Shown: positions 43,541-55,419, counted from the first letter of the stretch. The stretch: DNA of 64,000 nucleotides from Erinaceus europaeus (GCF_950295315.1 NC_080164.1:9304502-9368501); one strand, 5' to 3'. Notes: generated by a model from the letters alone, not told the origin. Made by a program: numbers and translations.

Positions 43541-43671
43541 CATAAAACCCTTTTTTTAAAAATAAAATCTAAAAAATAAAAATATAATAAATCCTTTTTT
43601 AAAAAAGGATTTATTATCAAAGCAACAGTGAAACTGCATCTTGTATCTTGTCAGGATTACTTTCTATTTTA

Positions 43672-44490
43672 ATGTCATTTTATTGGTAGCTTAATGGTTT
43701 ATAGTACAGTTGTTGGCACATGTATACAATTTATCATCTCCCCATGACAGGTGTCTACAAAACACTTTCAATCCTGACTTCAGTCCCCTTCCGTCACCAT
43801 GCATCAGGACCCCAACAGCCTCCCCAGACCCCTTCCTCCCTCTCCCAGACTCCTTTTCTTTGCTGCCATACCCAGTCCAAGTTTCACTTTGTGTTTTTTC
43901 TTTTTTTAATTTTTTTATTATCTTTATTTTATTTACTGGATAGAGACAGCTAGAAATTGAGAGAGAAGGGGGTGCTTGAGAAGGAGAGACACTTGCAACA
44001 CTACTTCACCTCTTGCAAAGCATTCCCCCTGCAGGTGGGGACTGGGATCTCGAACCTGGGTTCTTGTGCACTGTAACATGTGTGTTCAACCAGGTGCGCC
44101 ACCACCAGGTCCCCTTTGTGTTTTTTCTGTCTGTCCTAAGATCATCCAGTATTTGTCCTTCTCTTCTCTCTCTCTCTTTTTTTTTTTTTGGCTTATCTAA
44201 CTTAACATGATTTCTTCGAATTCCAGCCAAGATGATGCAAAGGAGATAAACATATATTTTTAGCAGCTGAGTAGTATTCCATCATAAATATATACCACAA
44301 GTTTCTTAGCCAGTCATCTGTCCTTGGACATATGGGTAGCTTCTGACTATTACGTATTGTGCTGGTATGAACATAGGTGTATATAGGTTGCTTTGAATAG
44401 GTTTTTTCTGTTTCCTTGTGATAAATCTCCAGAAGAGAAGTTGTTGGGTCATATGATAGGTTCATTTCTAGTCTTCACGTCAGGATTAAC
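43672..44490 (-). mobile_element. L1 3' end, antisense
   Basis: 3' UTR (43690-44110, parallel to 59060-59330) and ORF2 C-terminus (about 44200-44480) on the minus strand. A SINE is nested in it. Confidence 0.7.
43902..44113 (-). repeat. tRNA-derived SINE, short type
   Basis: Complete antisense copy with a perfect 15-bp duplication, ctttgtgttttttct, at 43887-43901 and 44114-44128. Confidence 0.9.
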
Positions 44491-44845
44491 TTCTGAAGTA
44501 ATGTAAGTGCACATGTAGTGAGTGTTACAACATGCAATTTGAAAACCAGTGAATCTGTTTATATGCAGATGCGTTATCTATACACGTCACACAGTAGGCT
44601 TCTGTACATAATATCATGGTAATCCCAGAACTCCTCTGTTGGGAAATTGTGAGGCTGTGGTTGAGCTTGGCAGGGCTTGAACCTCAGGGGTGTGTCAATC
44701 CTGTTAGTCTCTCTCTCTACCAAGAGGTTGAGCAAGGAGGGACAGTAGAACCCCAAAAATGTGCCTCCTCCTATCAGTCTCCCTGACTCACAAAGTCCCC
44801 TGCATTCCTGATACTATGGCCATTAAATAAAAAGAAAGGGGGAGA
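44491..44845 (+). mobile_element. Probable ERV internal 3' remnant with polypurine tract
   Basis: Non-L1 sequence that ends in a polypurine stretch, aaaaagaaagggggaga (about 44829-44845), immediately before an LTR. That is the expected position of the plus-strand primer. No env frame is recognisable, and the left edge is set only by the end of the L1 homology. Confidence 0.5.
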
Positions 44846-45220
44846 TGTTGGGCATTACACCAGCTCCCCCCTGCTCTATGCTGCATTGCTTGATGCTGTG
44901 TCTATTTGCATAATCATTTTTTTGCCTGAGACCTGTCCTGCCTGCAGGGCATTGGTTTAATCCCCACTGGTTAGATGGAAGCTTGATCTCTCCACCCACT
45001 CTCCTTCCTATATTTCCTATTTCCGACCTGCCACTTCCAACTCAGAAGGTATAAAGGCAGATCAATAAAAGCATTGTTTTGTGTTCCCGCTCAGTCATGA
45101 GAGTTCCTGGTTCCTCCCCTGCATCACTGAGTAAGCTGCAGCCTAGGTTGGCTCAGGTAGAGTTCTCTCCAACCCAGAGAGCACATGCCCAGGAAGAAAC
45201 ACCCTCAGGCTATCCCGGCA
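44846..45220 (+). mobile_element. 3' LTR of a related ERV family
   Basis: The 375-bp LTR runs from tgttgggc to atcccggca, with a TATA-like gtataaaggc near 45049 and an aataaaa signal near 45065. It is a close relative of the minus-strand LTR at 59646-59994 and a distant one of those at 37229 and 39661. The 6 bases at each edge do not match, as expected for one end of a longer provirus. Confidence 0.75.
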
Positions 45221-45343
45221 CTCCTGAGCTCTTCACAATTGCATACATCCTTAAACAAACTCTTGACTTTCTCCTGTACATTTCTATGAGTTCATAGTCC
45301 CTAATGCTGTCTCGTCACACCCTGATTAAGAGGTTTTTGACTA

Positions 45344-45617
45344 TTTTTTTTTTTACACCAGGATTGTCACTGGGATTCATTGCCCACATGGCAAATCCAC
45401 TGCTTCTGACTGCCATCACATATATATATATATATATATATATATCAACGAGAAGTTGAGAGAGGAAGGGGAAATGGGAAGAAAGAAAACACCCGAAGCC
45501 CCACTTCACCACTCATTAAGCTTCCTCCCTGCAGATGGGGACTGGAGACTTGAACCCCAGTTCTTGAGCATATTAGCATGTGTTCCCCACCAGATGTACC
45601 ACCATCCTGCACCCCCA
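45344..45617 (-). repeat. SINE with 3' extension and TA run
   Basis: Antisense SINE head and body (45500-45617), a TA run (45420-45445) and the extension module (45357-45420). Confidence 0.8.
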
Positions 45618-45619
45618 TC

Positions 45620-46625
45620 AGCTTTCATTGAAGTTTTATCTCTCACCTGACAATAGACAGTGCAAGGGAATCTTTTCTGTCTGTCTCACACACATACACA
45701 TGTTCGTATGCATGGGCACATGTGCACACACACACACACATACCATACTCCTCTTCTAGAGTCTCATTGTTAAGAGAAGACAGCATGTGACAGTGTTGCA
45801 GAGGGATGTGAGTGTGAGCAGCCAGCCCGGCCCTGTGTCAGATGGATGGCATGAACCACGGGGTTTACAGTCCACTCCAGCCTTGCACTGAGTCTCATTC
45901 AAGCTCTTGTCTCAGGAAGATTATAAATGACCACATGCCTTGGACCTCTAGTCAAAACTATAATTGTTAAATCTACATGAGCATGTTGTAATGCCTGTGT
46001 GGTTCTGGCATAATCACCAGAACACACCCACCCACCCCCTCTTCTTTCCTGGGGTTATGAGAAAGTCAGGGCCGGGTTGAGGAGGGGCCGTCCTTGTGTC
46101 TGCCCAGGTCTGGCCCCCAGCTTCACTCTGAACCTTCCCTTCTGCGTCTTTGGTCTTCTATTTCCCCTCTGTACCCAGGCTGGTCCTTATCCCACCTTCC
46201 TCCTCCCTCGTGCCAACCCACATGCCTGGCTGCATGAAGTCAGTCTGGTCCCTTCTTGGTGTCAGGACTGATATAATCGTTGGATTCAATCCTCAGTCCA
46301 TCCTTCAATTCTGTGAGTTCAGCTCTGAAAGCAGAAAGCCTTTCTGCCTCACATACCTAGCCTGCCATACAGCACTGTGACTATTCCAACAACTGTCTGT
46401 AACCACATCGGATCACTGTTGTCCAAACTCATTTTGCAGGGTGCAGCTGGAAGAAAACCTTCTGGGGTTCATGTTGCCTGAAACACCCTCTCTAAGTCTC
46501 CAGAATCCAACCCCTCTAGAGTTGTCTTTTTTCTTTCCTCCTAGGTTGAAAGGCCCATTCTCCTAGTCAAAGATACCCACTTAGAACTCAAGGTTGCTTC
46601 ATCAAATCTTTTGTTAAAAATTTAA
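45620..46625. other. Unassigned unique DNA
   Basis: No gene or repeat other than a short CA stretch near 45727-45741. Confidence 0.4.
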
Positions 46626-46630
46626 TCATG

Positions 46631-46995
46631 CCAAGGGGCCAGGCAGTGGCTCACCCTGCTAAGCTCATCCACTATTACCATGCACACAAATCCAGGTTTC
46701 ATAGGAAAGCTCTCAGGGGAGGGGAAGGGAATATGGAGATCTGGTGGTGGGAATTGTGTGGAGTTGTACCCCTCTTATCCTATGGTTTTTGTCAGTGTTT
46801 ACTTTTTATAAATAAAAATTGAAAAAAATAAAAAGACTCTGGAGTGGGTTGTGGGGGGGGGGGGTTCAGGTCCTGGAACATGATGGCAGAGAACCTAGTA
46901 TTGTTATGTGGAAAACTAGGAAATGTCATACATGTACAAATTATTGTATTTACTGTGGATTGTAAAACATTAATCCCCCAATAAAGAAATTTTTA
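46631..46995 (+). mobile_element. Composite: SINE head joined to two L1 3' ends
   Basis: A SINE head (46636-46700, up to the B box) runs directly into the last 130 bases of the common L1 3' UTR (46700-46830). That is followed by the 3' terminus of the second L1 family (46833-46990) with an aataaagaaattt signal. All three parts are in sense orientation. Confidence 0.7.
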
Positions 46996-46999
46996 AAAA

Positions 47000-47290
47000 A
47001 ACTCTTTCTGTACACTTTCCCAGTTGAGGGTGGCCATGCCTAGGGCCAGCCAGCACATGGAAGATAAAGCAGGACCCCAAATGAGTAGGATGATGACAGG
47101 TCCTCCAGTGGGGTCTCAAACACCTTGCCCTTGGCCATTGTAAGTGGACTGGAGACAAAGCTGTCCTCCATCTCTCTCCCTTCCAGGCTCCTAGGACCCT
47201 CTGTTCTCCTATCTGTCGCCTCTCACTTCACTTGTCATCACGGGAGCTTATCTCTGGGTGAGTCTGTGTGTCATGCTGACAACATCATTT
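47000..47290. other. Unassigned unique DNA
   Basis: Nothing recognised. Confidence 0.4.
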
Positions 47291-48295
47291 TTCTTCTTTT
47301 TAAAATTGCATTTATTTTATTAGAGATTCAATTATTCATTGACAAAATGGTAAGGTAATAGGGGTAGAATTCCACAGAGTCCCTACCACCACAGTTCTCT
47401 GTCCCAACCCCACCACTGGAAATGAAAGTAGTTCTCCCAAGGTTGCAGATATGGGCTATTATTTCTTTTTTAAAAAAAATGTATGTATAAAATGGAAATA
47501 TTGGCAAGACTATAGGATAAGAGAGGTACAGCTACACAAAATACCTACCTCCAGAGCTCCATATGCATTCTCCTCCCTTGATAGCTTCCCTATTCTTTAT
47601 CCCTCTGGGAGAAATGGGCCCAGGTTCATTATGGGGTGCAGAAAGTGGAAGGTCCAGCTTCTGTAATTGCTTCCCCACTGAACATGGGAGTCTGGCAGGT
47701 TGTCTCTCTCTTTCCTTAGTGTGGCAGGGCTCTGGAGAGGTGGGACTCCAAGACACATGGTAGGGCCCTCTGCCCAAGGAAGTCGGATTGGCATCATGGT
47801 AGCATCTGGAACCTGGTGGCCAAGATTCCCAGGCTGAAAGTAGCTTCCTTGCAGAGCTCACACCAGGTGTTGTCTCCAAGCTGCCATCTTGAGTGTGTCC
47901 ATGGGCTATTATTTCTATAGCTATCTCTCTGTGTCTATGTATATATTTTCCCCATTTTTTCAAGAGTCCTGCTTTCACTTCCTTTCTAGTTCACCCCAAC
48001 ATGTATTACTATTACCAAGTGTCTTTTCTTTTTCCTCTTCTCTCTCACATAAGAGAAACCATGCCTGGCTTCCTCTGGTGTTTTCCAGATCTGCTTCCCT
48101 TTCAGTAATGATATAAAAACAAGATTCAGGGTGACCTACACCTCAGCTCCTGGTGGAATGGGGGTACAGAGCCCTGTGGTTTATTTCCCTTATCATCTAT
48201 CCTTCTGGGAGTATTGACCAAAATTCCTTTTGGGATGGGGAAGGTGGGATTTCTGGCTTCTGTAGTTGCTCTCTGCAGGACATGAAGGTTGGCAG
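47291..48295 (-). mobile_element. L1 3' UTR copies, antisense
   Basis: Diverged L1 3' ends at 47291-47450 and at about 48140-48290, with related sequence between. The left copy is split by the young insertion at 47467-47900. Confidence 0.55.
47467..47900 (-). mobile_element. Candidate retrotransposed spliced L1
   Basis: The 434-bp insert is flanked by a perfect 16-bp duplication, atgggctattatttct, at 47451-47466 and 47901-47916. On the minus strand it begins with an L1 5' terminus (caagatggcagcttgg near 47886-47871). It runs about 80 bp and then switches to the L1 3' UTR at gccaccagg, continuing to the A-rich 3' end. In other copies (12520, 40430, 4840) that switch point follows a pyrimidine tract and cag, as a 3' splice site would. 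Confidence 0.7.
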
Positions 48296-49765
48296 ATGAG
48301 AGTACTGTTTTCCGCCATGTTCTTTTGCTTCATCACCATCAGCAACTCAGACTCCCCGGCTTCTCTGTTCCTTCCCTCCTTCCCAATGACACTCTCTTTC
48401 TTCTTGGATCTAATTCACTTTTTCCCAGAATAGTACAAAAGTCCCCAGACTGATGTCCTTCTAGGCACCCTCTCAATCTCTGCTGGCTGAACTTCTCACA
48501 CTATAAACCCGACTTCAGGATGTCAGGGGCCTCTGTACTAGAATTGGAGCATCATGGGAAGATGTATGCTTGAATGTTTTTCATAGGTGACCCACTCTGT
48601 CCATTGGAAGCTCCAGTGGCCTATGGTCCAGCAACACTAGTGTATGTTGTCTGTCATGTACTGGAATGATATTTCAACCCAAACACTCTGGGTTCTGGTC
48701 AAGATGACCTTGAAGGTAAACACCATGTTTGTACCACTTCTGTCTCTACCATCATCTTGCTTTGCTGTTTGGCATCGAGGAGGAAGTTCCATGCTTGTTG
48801 AATTGGACTGTTAGTCACAGCCCAGTCTGATTTCAACAGCATAGGAGTGATGCCCTGAACAACTCTCCCGCAGGGGCTGGAAACCCAGGGAAAGCTCCGG
48901 GCTTTCTCCTAGAAAGATAGCAGCCTCATTGGAAACATTCCATGGGCATCAGCTTTGCCAAGGATAGGGAGCCAAGCTAAGGCCTCTCCAGCCTGTGGGA
49001 AGGGAACTGAGGACAAAGTGATTCAGCCTCAGGCATAAGTGTGTACACTGACCATACTGGTCCACCCGCCCACTGGACTAAGTGTAGAATGTGCAAACCC
49101 CTGTTCGACTGGGAGAGCCAGATCCCAACATTCCCACTAGCCCCAAGCTTCCTGCCAATCATTACTCCAGTTCTGGGCTCCTCTACAGAGACCGAGCTGA
49201 GTACATCTCCTTCAGAGATGTTTATAACTCCAGTTCCAGAGACAACTTGGAGGACTCTCAGACTGTAATCTACTTAAGACAAAAATCCATGACGTCTTTC
49301 TGGAAGCCTGCAGCTTCCCAGAGGGCGATCCAACGTGAGCTTTGGTGTATTTGCTTCCTGCCCATGTTGTGTGTCCAGGTGAGTGAGAAATTGTAGTGGT
49401 AGACCAGAAGACAGGCAGACATGCAGGAATGCTAAAAGTACTATCCTGGAAGGGAAGCAGCAGGTTCATGGAACCCCACTCCCCAGACTGTCTCCAACAG
49501 CATGAGCCAAGCAGAGAAGGAAGGACGCTTGCCTCATCTTAGTGGGGTCTCTTCTCCTCTCCCAACAGTGAGTAGGGAGGGCCAGGCTTTCAGTGTTCCA
49601 AGATCTCTGAGCTCAGTTCCTTCTGGGCCATAAAGCTAGGGTCCCAGCTCTAGCCAGCCAAAGAATCCAGACATGCTTGGGGGGAAAGTCTCAGAAGTCT
49701 AATGGCTCAAAGAATGAATTTGCCTTCAGAGAATGAGAGAGAAGATGACAGAGGAAAAGAGAATC
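48296..49765. other. Unassigned unique DNA
   Basis: About 1.5 kb with no recognised gene or repeat. The frames at 49041-49396 carry no domain. Confidence 0.4.
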
Positions 49766-49769
49766 TCCT

Positions 49770-50480
49770 TCTTTTATACATAATACATATATTCTATTAG
49801 TAATTTAGTAATATTTAACAAGATTGTAAGATAATGGGTACAGTCCCACACAGTTCCCACTACCAGAGTTCCATGTCCCATCCCCTCCATTGGAAGCTTC
49901 CCTATTCTGTATCCCTCTGGGAGCATGGACCAAAATTCTTTATGGGGTGCAGAAGGTGGAAGCTCTGGCTTCTGTCATTGCTTCTCAGCTGGAGATGGAC
50001 ATTGGCAGGTGAATTCATATCCCCAGCCTGTTTCTATCTTTCCCTAGTGGGGTAGGGCTCTGGAGAAGTGAAGTTCCAGGACACACTGGTGAGGTCATCT
50101 GCCCAGGGAAGTCAGGGTGGTATCATGGTAGCATCTGCAACTTGGTGGCTTAAAGGCGGTAAGATAGAATGCAGGACAAATTATTTAATAAACAAGAATA
50201 GAGCCAATGAAATTAGGGAACTTTTTATTGGAATGAGCTAGGAAAGCTATATTAGGTATATTCCATGTGGCCCATGGCTTCAGTAATTTTTGCTTGAGCC
50301 TGATAGTTAACATGCAGGTGAACTGAAAGTATTGTCTGGGAAGATAGTGTCAGATTTGAGAAGGCCTAGAAAGCTGGATTAGGTCAGAATAGCTCCCAAA
50401 CACGAGCAAGGTATATGAATACCATTAACTGTTAACCCCATCAATCTGACCTAGGGCCCATGTCTATTCATATTTAGCAC
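49770..50480 (-). mobile_element. L1 3' UTR, antisense
   Basis: Matches the recurrent 3' UTR in antisense from its terminus (about 49790) to the agtattgtctggg block (50327). Confidence 0.75.
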
Positions 50481-50825
50481 AGAAACTCCTAAGACAAGAC
50501 TCAGCAACGCAGAGTGAAATGTCAACTCCTTTGTCCTTAGCAAAAAAATGTCTTGAAGGCACCCTGCTTCTGTCAATCAAATCCTCCTACTGTCCAGGCT
50601 TAGATTCTAGTCTGCAGTGTTTCAATGCACTGAAGCAAACTGATAGCCAAAGAAAGGTCCCTGGGTTGTGGGCACTGTCACTGCTATGACTGGAAGGACA
50701 CTGGTTCATGATGGGAGAGGCTGAGGTAGCCATAGAGAAATTATCAGAGATGCAGGTGTTGATACCAGTCAGAAACCATGTTCAGGTGGTTTCCCTGGTG
50801 AGAGGGAGAAGGACAGCTGGAGACT
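50481..50825. other. Unassigned unique DNA
   Basis: Nothing recognised. Confidence 0.4.
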
Positions 50826-50827
50826 GA

Positions 50828-50958
50828 GGGGAGGAGAGGGGAAGGGAGGAGACAAGAGGAGAGGGAGGGGAGAGGAGGGGAGGGGAGGGGAGGGGAGGGG
50901 AGGGGGAAAGTGAAGAGAAGAGAGAAGAGGAGGGGAGAGAAGGGGAAGGGAGGTAAGA
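50828..50958. repeat. GGGGA-rich simple repeat
   Basis: Purine tract with regular ggggagggga units (50868-50905) and ga-rich flanks. Regular G-runs could form a G-quadruplex. Confidence 0.85.
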
Positions 50959-50961
50959 GGA

Positions 50962-51085
50962 GCCGTGACTGGGGCAGTAGCTTGGCAGTGCACTACAAGA
51001 CTAAGAAACATCAGGTCCTGAGTCTGATCCCCGGTGTTACACGTCAGGGCTCTGCTCTGGCTGCCTCTCTCCATCTCAGTGATAA
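50962..51085 (+). repeat. tRNA-derived SINE (type D-like)
   Basis: tRNA-like head with a B-box-like gagtctgatcccc near 51018, then a CT-rich end. Diverged. Confidence 0.55.
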
Positions 51086-51407
51086 ACAGGTCACTTGAAA
51101 ATGGCAAATACAAGCAGTTTCAAAGCTTACCCTGTCTCAGTTCCTCTTTGCTCCTTCTAGCTGGCCTACGCTGTAAGTCATGCCCCAGGGAGAGGCATAC
51201 ACTAGCCCAGGGAAAGGAAGACACAGCAGTCAGAAGTGTTGCGAATTCAGAAGCATTTGACAGCAGCTTCCAAGGGAGTGGAGAGCCTGCAAGCTGATGG
51301 AGCAGGTGAGAGTGGTCAGACCACTGCTCAGAGAGTGATGACTATGTTTGTGTGCAGAGGCAAGGAAATGAATTTGAGTCCCCTTTGATGAGATAGAAAG
51401 GTTGGAG

Positions 51408-51540
51408 GGGTGGGTGACAGCATAATGGTTATGCAGAAAAACTTTCATGCCTGAGACTCCAAAGTCCCTGGTTCAATTTCCCACACCACCATAAACCAAA
51501 GCTGAGCAGAGTCCTAGTGAAAATAAATAATTAAGGAGGA
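51408..51540 (+). repeat. Small tRNA-like SINE (type C)
   Basis: A box around agcataatggttatgc (51419-51434), B box ggttcaattt near 51470, then ccaccataaacc and an aataaataat tail. Confidence 0.75.
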
Positions 51541-51549
51541 AGGTTAGGA

Positions 51550-51660
51550 CCTGTTGCGTATTTTTATCCTATTTCATGCACTGCCAAGGATTGAACCCAG
51601 GGCCTGACACACAGGGCCTATATTCTATGGCTAAGCCACCTCTCCCTCCATCTTTGTTGG
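51550..51660 (-). repeat. Diverged SINE fragment
   Basis: Antisense tRNA-like head with B box (gattgaaccc on plus near 51588). Confidence 0.45.
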
Positions 51661-51994
51661 TTTTGAACTCATGCCAGCACCTGCCAGCACACATGACTTT
51701 GCTCACAGGGCCTTTGGGGTTCTTGCTCCTACTTTGAGCTCCCCCTCACCCCAGTCAAATATCACCTAGACAAAAGGGGTGTGAGGACTGGTCATAAGCA
51801 CAAGCAGTGTGGTGGGCTGAATTCAGCACAGAGGGGTCTGGGACCACAAGAGGGCATCAGACCCAGGGCTACTGTCTGAGGCAACAGAAAGGATTCAGTG
51901 CATTGTGCTAACTCTGTCTACCCATCTGTAAATTAGAATTGAAGGGGTCTCGTGTCTCTGGGCCAACCCCAGGTCACAAATTAGTCCCAGTGTC
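51661..51994. other. Unassigned unique DNA
   Basis: Nothing recognised. Confidence 0.4.
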
Positions 51995-51995
51995 T

Positions 51996-52135
51996 TTTTA
52001 TTATTATTAATATTTATTTATTGAATAGAGACAGCCAGAAATCAAGAGGGAAGGGGGTGATAGAGAGGGAGAAAGACAGAGAGACACCTGCAGCACTGCT
52101 TCACCACTCTCAAAGCTTCCCCCCTGCAGGTGGGG
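51996..52135 (-). repeat. 5'-truncated SINE, antisense
   Basis: Tail (ttattattatt), CT-rich region and body present; the tRNA head is missing. Confidence 0.75.
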
Positions 52136-52770
52136 GTGAGGGATAGGGGGAGGGCCCAAAACCCGGCCCCTGTCCCCAGTGTCTCTTTGCCAGATTATCT
52201 GAGCAACCAGAACTCATTTCAGAAATCACCCCTCCATCAGCCAACTGCACTTGAGAGAAAAGGCTTCCCATATAATCAGAAGACATCATTAAGGCAGAAA
52301 TGTGATGGACAGAGTGTCATATGTAGACAAGCCTACTGCTCCTCCTGTCCACTGGAAGGGAGCTTTTGGCCTCAGATTTTTTTCCCCAAGCAGAGTTGCC
52401 TGAGATGCCAAGCACACGGTGGAGAATAGCCCTTTGGCATTTTCCATTCCAGGCTGTGCTGGTGGTGGGTGGGGATACCCACTGGCCTGAGACAAGGCTC
52501 TGTTCTAGAATGTTCTGATCTAGGGCTTTCGGCTCCGTTACAGGGACCCTGAGGCAATGGCCCTGCCAACTGATGTCCAGCAGGAGAAGCTACACTGGGA
52601 AGGAGCTTTTGGCCTCATCTCAGATGCCCACTGCCAGATGGCACTGGCTCTGTACCCCGTGCAACTCCCAGAACATCTCTGTCTGCTTCTCCAGCCTCAC
52701 CATGCACCATCTGCCCTAGTCTACTGACGTGTTCCTGCAGGACACTGGAGACTGCATGGCTGGAACAACA
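52136..52770. other. Unassigned unique DNA
   Basis: No gene or repeat recognised. Confidence 0.4.
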
Positions 52771-52774
52771 ATGC

Positions 52775-53072
52775 TTTTTTATCATTATTATGATTTATTT
52801 TTCCTTTTGTTGCCCTTGTTGTTTTATTGGTGTGGTAGTTATTATTGTTTTTGTTGTTTATGTCATCATTGTTGGATAGGACAGAGAGAAAAGGAGAGAG
52901 GAGGGGAAGACAGAGAGGAAAGAGAAAGATAGACACCTGCAGACCTGCTTCACCACAGCCTGTGAAGCGACACCCCTGCAGGTGGGGAGCCGGGGGCTCG
53001 AACTGGGATCCTTACGCCAGTCCCTGTGCTTGGCACTATGTGCACTTAACCCGTGGTGCTACTGCTTGACCC
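52775..53072 (-). repeat. tRNA-derived SINE, long type
   Basis: Complete antisense copy: tail, gttgttttatt segment, CT-rich region, body, B box and head. Similar sequence, atgctttt(t)at, is found at both ends. Confidence 0.85.
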
Positions 53073-53139
53073 CCTCCCATGCTTTTATCTGCTACGTCAC
53101 TCACCATTATTGTTGATGTCCAGCTACCTTCACAGAATG

Positions 53140-53350
53140 AGTGTTGTTATTTCTTTATTAGTGATTTAAGAATGACTAACAAGATTGTAAGATCACAGGA
53201 GTACAATTCCACACAGTTCCCATCACCAGAGTTCCATGTCCCATCCTCTCCATTGGAAGCTTCCCTGTTTATCCTACTGGGAGTATGGACTTCACCAGTG
53301 TGTTCCAAAACCCCACCTCTCCAGAACCCTACCTCACTAGAAAAAAATAA
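53140..53350 (-). mobile_element. Short L1 3' UTR fragment, antisense
   Basis: Matches 49800-49930 and parts of 50050-50080; internally shortened. Confidence 0.6.
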
Positions 53351-53364
53351 AAACAGACTTTTCT

Positions 53365-53575
53365 TGAAAGCTCACAGTGGAGCACACACATCTGCCATAC
53401 TCAAGGAGCCAGGTTCAAGCCCCCAGGCCCCACCTGTAGGGAGCTGTGTGGCAGGTGTTTCTTTTTCTTTCTTCTCTCTCTCATCAAGAGAAAGAAGAGA
53501 GAAAAAAACAACCACCACAAACAGTGGAGTCCTTGTGCAACCACCAAACTCCAGCAATAACCTTAGTGGCAATAA

Positions 53576-53636
<61 letters not shown>

Positions 53637-53720
53637 GAAGAAAGAGAATAAAGGAAGGAAGGAAGGAAGGAAGGAAGGAAGGAAGGAAGGAAGAAAGGAA
53701 GAAGGAAGGAAATACAGCAC
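53365..53720 (+). repeat. SINE with extension and GAAA/GGAA microsatellite
   Basis: SINE head and body (53370-53490), the extension module near 53520-53575, a pure gaaa run (about 53577-53640) and a ggaa run (about 53653-53712). Confidence 0.8.
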
Positions 53721-53908
53721 TGAATCCATGTCAGGACCCTCAGCTGCCCCACTAGTGAAATGAGGAGAACTTTCCCCTAAACCCCTCACAGAAAGAGTGT
53801 GAATCAGCCACTGTAAAGTTAAAATGCTAAACAGTGACAGTCTCCCTGGAAGAGATTCTGGGAGCATTAAAGAACTGGACCAGGGTCCTATCTCACTTCA
53901 GGGCACTC

Positions 53909-53910
<2 letters not shown>

Positions 53911-53982
<72 letters not shown>

Positions 53983-53995
53983 TGTATGTGTGTCA
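53911..53995. repeat. GA then TG microsatellite
   Basis: A GA run (53911-53942) joins a TG run (53942-53990). Confidence 0.9.
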
Positions 53996-55255
53996 GAAAT
54001 CTTGAGACCACAGGCTTCACAACAAGCATCAGACTGGAGCCATCTTCCTTCCACAGTCTCTGGACAGAACCCCAAAAGGTGTGAGATATGGAAAACCCTG
54101 CTGAGACCCTCACAGCCATCCCCAGGATGTCCTACCTCAGCCGCCACCCTCAAGCTCGGCAGAACCTGACCATGGTCCCCTCTGTCATCAAGACTGTTTC
54201 CCTGACATCCTGTCAAAAGTGCCTGAGACCTTAGCAGTCCCCGGATGTGAGGTTGATTAAAGAGGGTTACCAGAATCGCCGAATTAAGTCATCCAAAATT
54301 GGATAAAGCAATTGTGAAATCTGTTTCGAGTCAACCTATCCATGTCTCATTGCAGGAAAATGTCTCCGTTAAGAGTTCATGGAGGGGGAAGGAAGAAAGA
54401 AAAAAAAAAAAAAAAACCAGCAACTCAGTGTTGGCTGACCTTCCTGGGCTCCTAATATTCAGTTCCCCAAAAGGCATCTTAGCCATGTAATTTCCAATAT
54501 GGGAACAATTTAAGTTGCAATTAGGCAAATCTCAGAAGGTTCTGCCACTGATTTGTTCGTTCTCTCAATATTATTCTATAGGACACACTCAAAGGCTGTG
54601 CCAGGTTCACGCAGAGGACAGTTGGGAATGGTGCGTGTGGGTTATGGGGGTGGGGAGAACCCCGCTCTGTGTCTCCATGCAGCCTCAGGAGCCCACCTCT
54701 GCCCCCTGCCCCTGATGGTGTCTGCTAGTACCCTCCCCCCAGGTAGGGGTGTCAGCCAGGGTGGATGACAGCAAGGCCCAGGCACAGGGGCATGGGGTTT
54801 GCAGAGCAGCCCCAGGGGGCTGGAGAGAAGGGGTGGCACCCCACAGCTCCTTGGGGGGGCAACATCAGCTCTGTTACAGGTCACTGAGCACCTCCCTGCA
54901 CCCTACGGACACCGGTAAAAGACATTTAAGGAGCCGGCTGGGAGGAGAGGCCAGGAAGTCGACTTATCCCACAGGACAAAGAGTGCGACCCAGTGCTATG
55001 TCCACCAGCAGCCTGGAGGCACAGGAAAGGAAGAGAGTGACTGGAGGGCATATCAGAGTGGGCTTTGAAGCATGCATAGGAGTTCGGCCTGCCCTTTATC
55101 CTCAGAATGTCTGGGGGTCTACACAGATGGGTTTCCAAATTGCAAAGGCCACCTGGCTCTCCTCCTGACCTAGCTCCAGGCTCACAGTAGGAGCAAAACC
55201 TGCCCCTGCTGGGGACCCTGGAGGGCCGTGGCCCCCAGACCCACCCGACGGCCCT
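53996..55255. other. Unique DNA with one possible conserved block
   Basis: No gene recognised. Positions 54240-54560, excluding the A-run near 54400, look AT-balanced and non-repetitive, with sites such as gttgcaattaggcaaat. They may be conserved non-coding DNA. The frame at 54749-55168 has no domain. Confidence 0.4.
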
Positions 55256-55419
55256 GGTGAGTGGGGAAGTGTGGCTGAGTGAGTGAGTACGTGTGCAAGT
55301 ACATGGGTGGGGTGGAGTGTGAGCTCCTGCAGCGCGTAGGCGTGTGAGAGAGCGTGTGGGTGTGCATGTGCAGTGAGGAGTGTGTGGCAGCATGTGCCTT
55401 CACAGTGTTGCTTGTGCAA

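Noticed and set aside
53372..53867. Open frames of 105-190 codons around the GAAA/GGAA run
   Set aside because: They consist of Lys/Glu/Arg or Phe/Leu/Ser strings from the microsatellite.
54749..55168. 139-codon open frame as a host exon
   Set aside because: No recognisable domain and no clear splice sites; GC-rich DNA gives such frames by chance.
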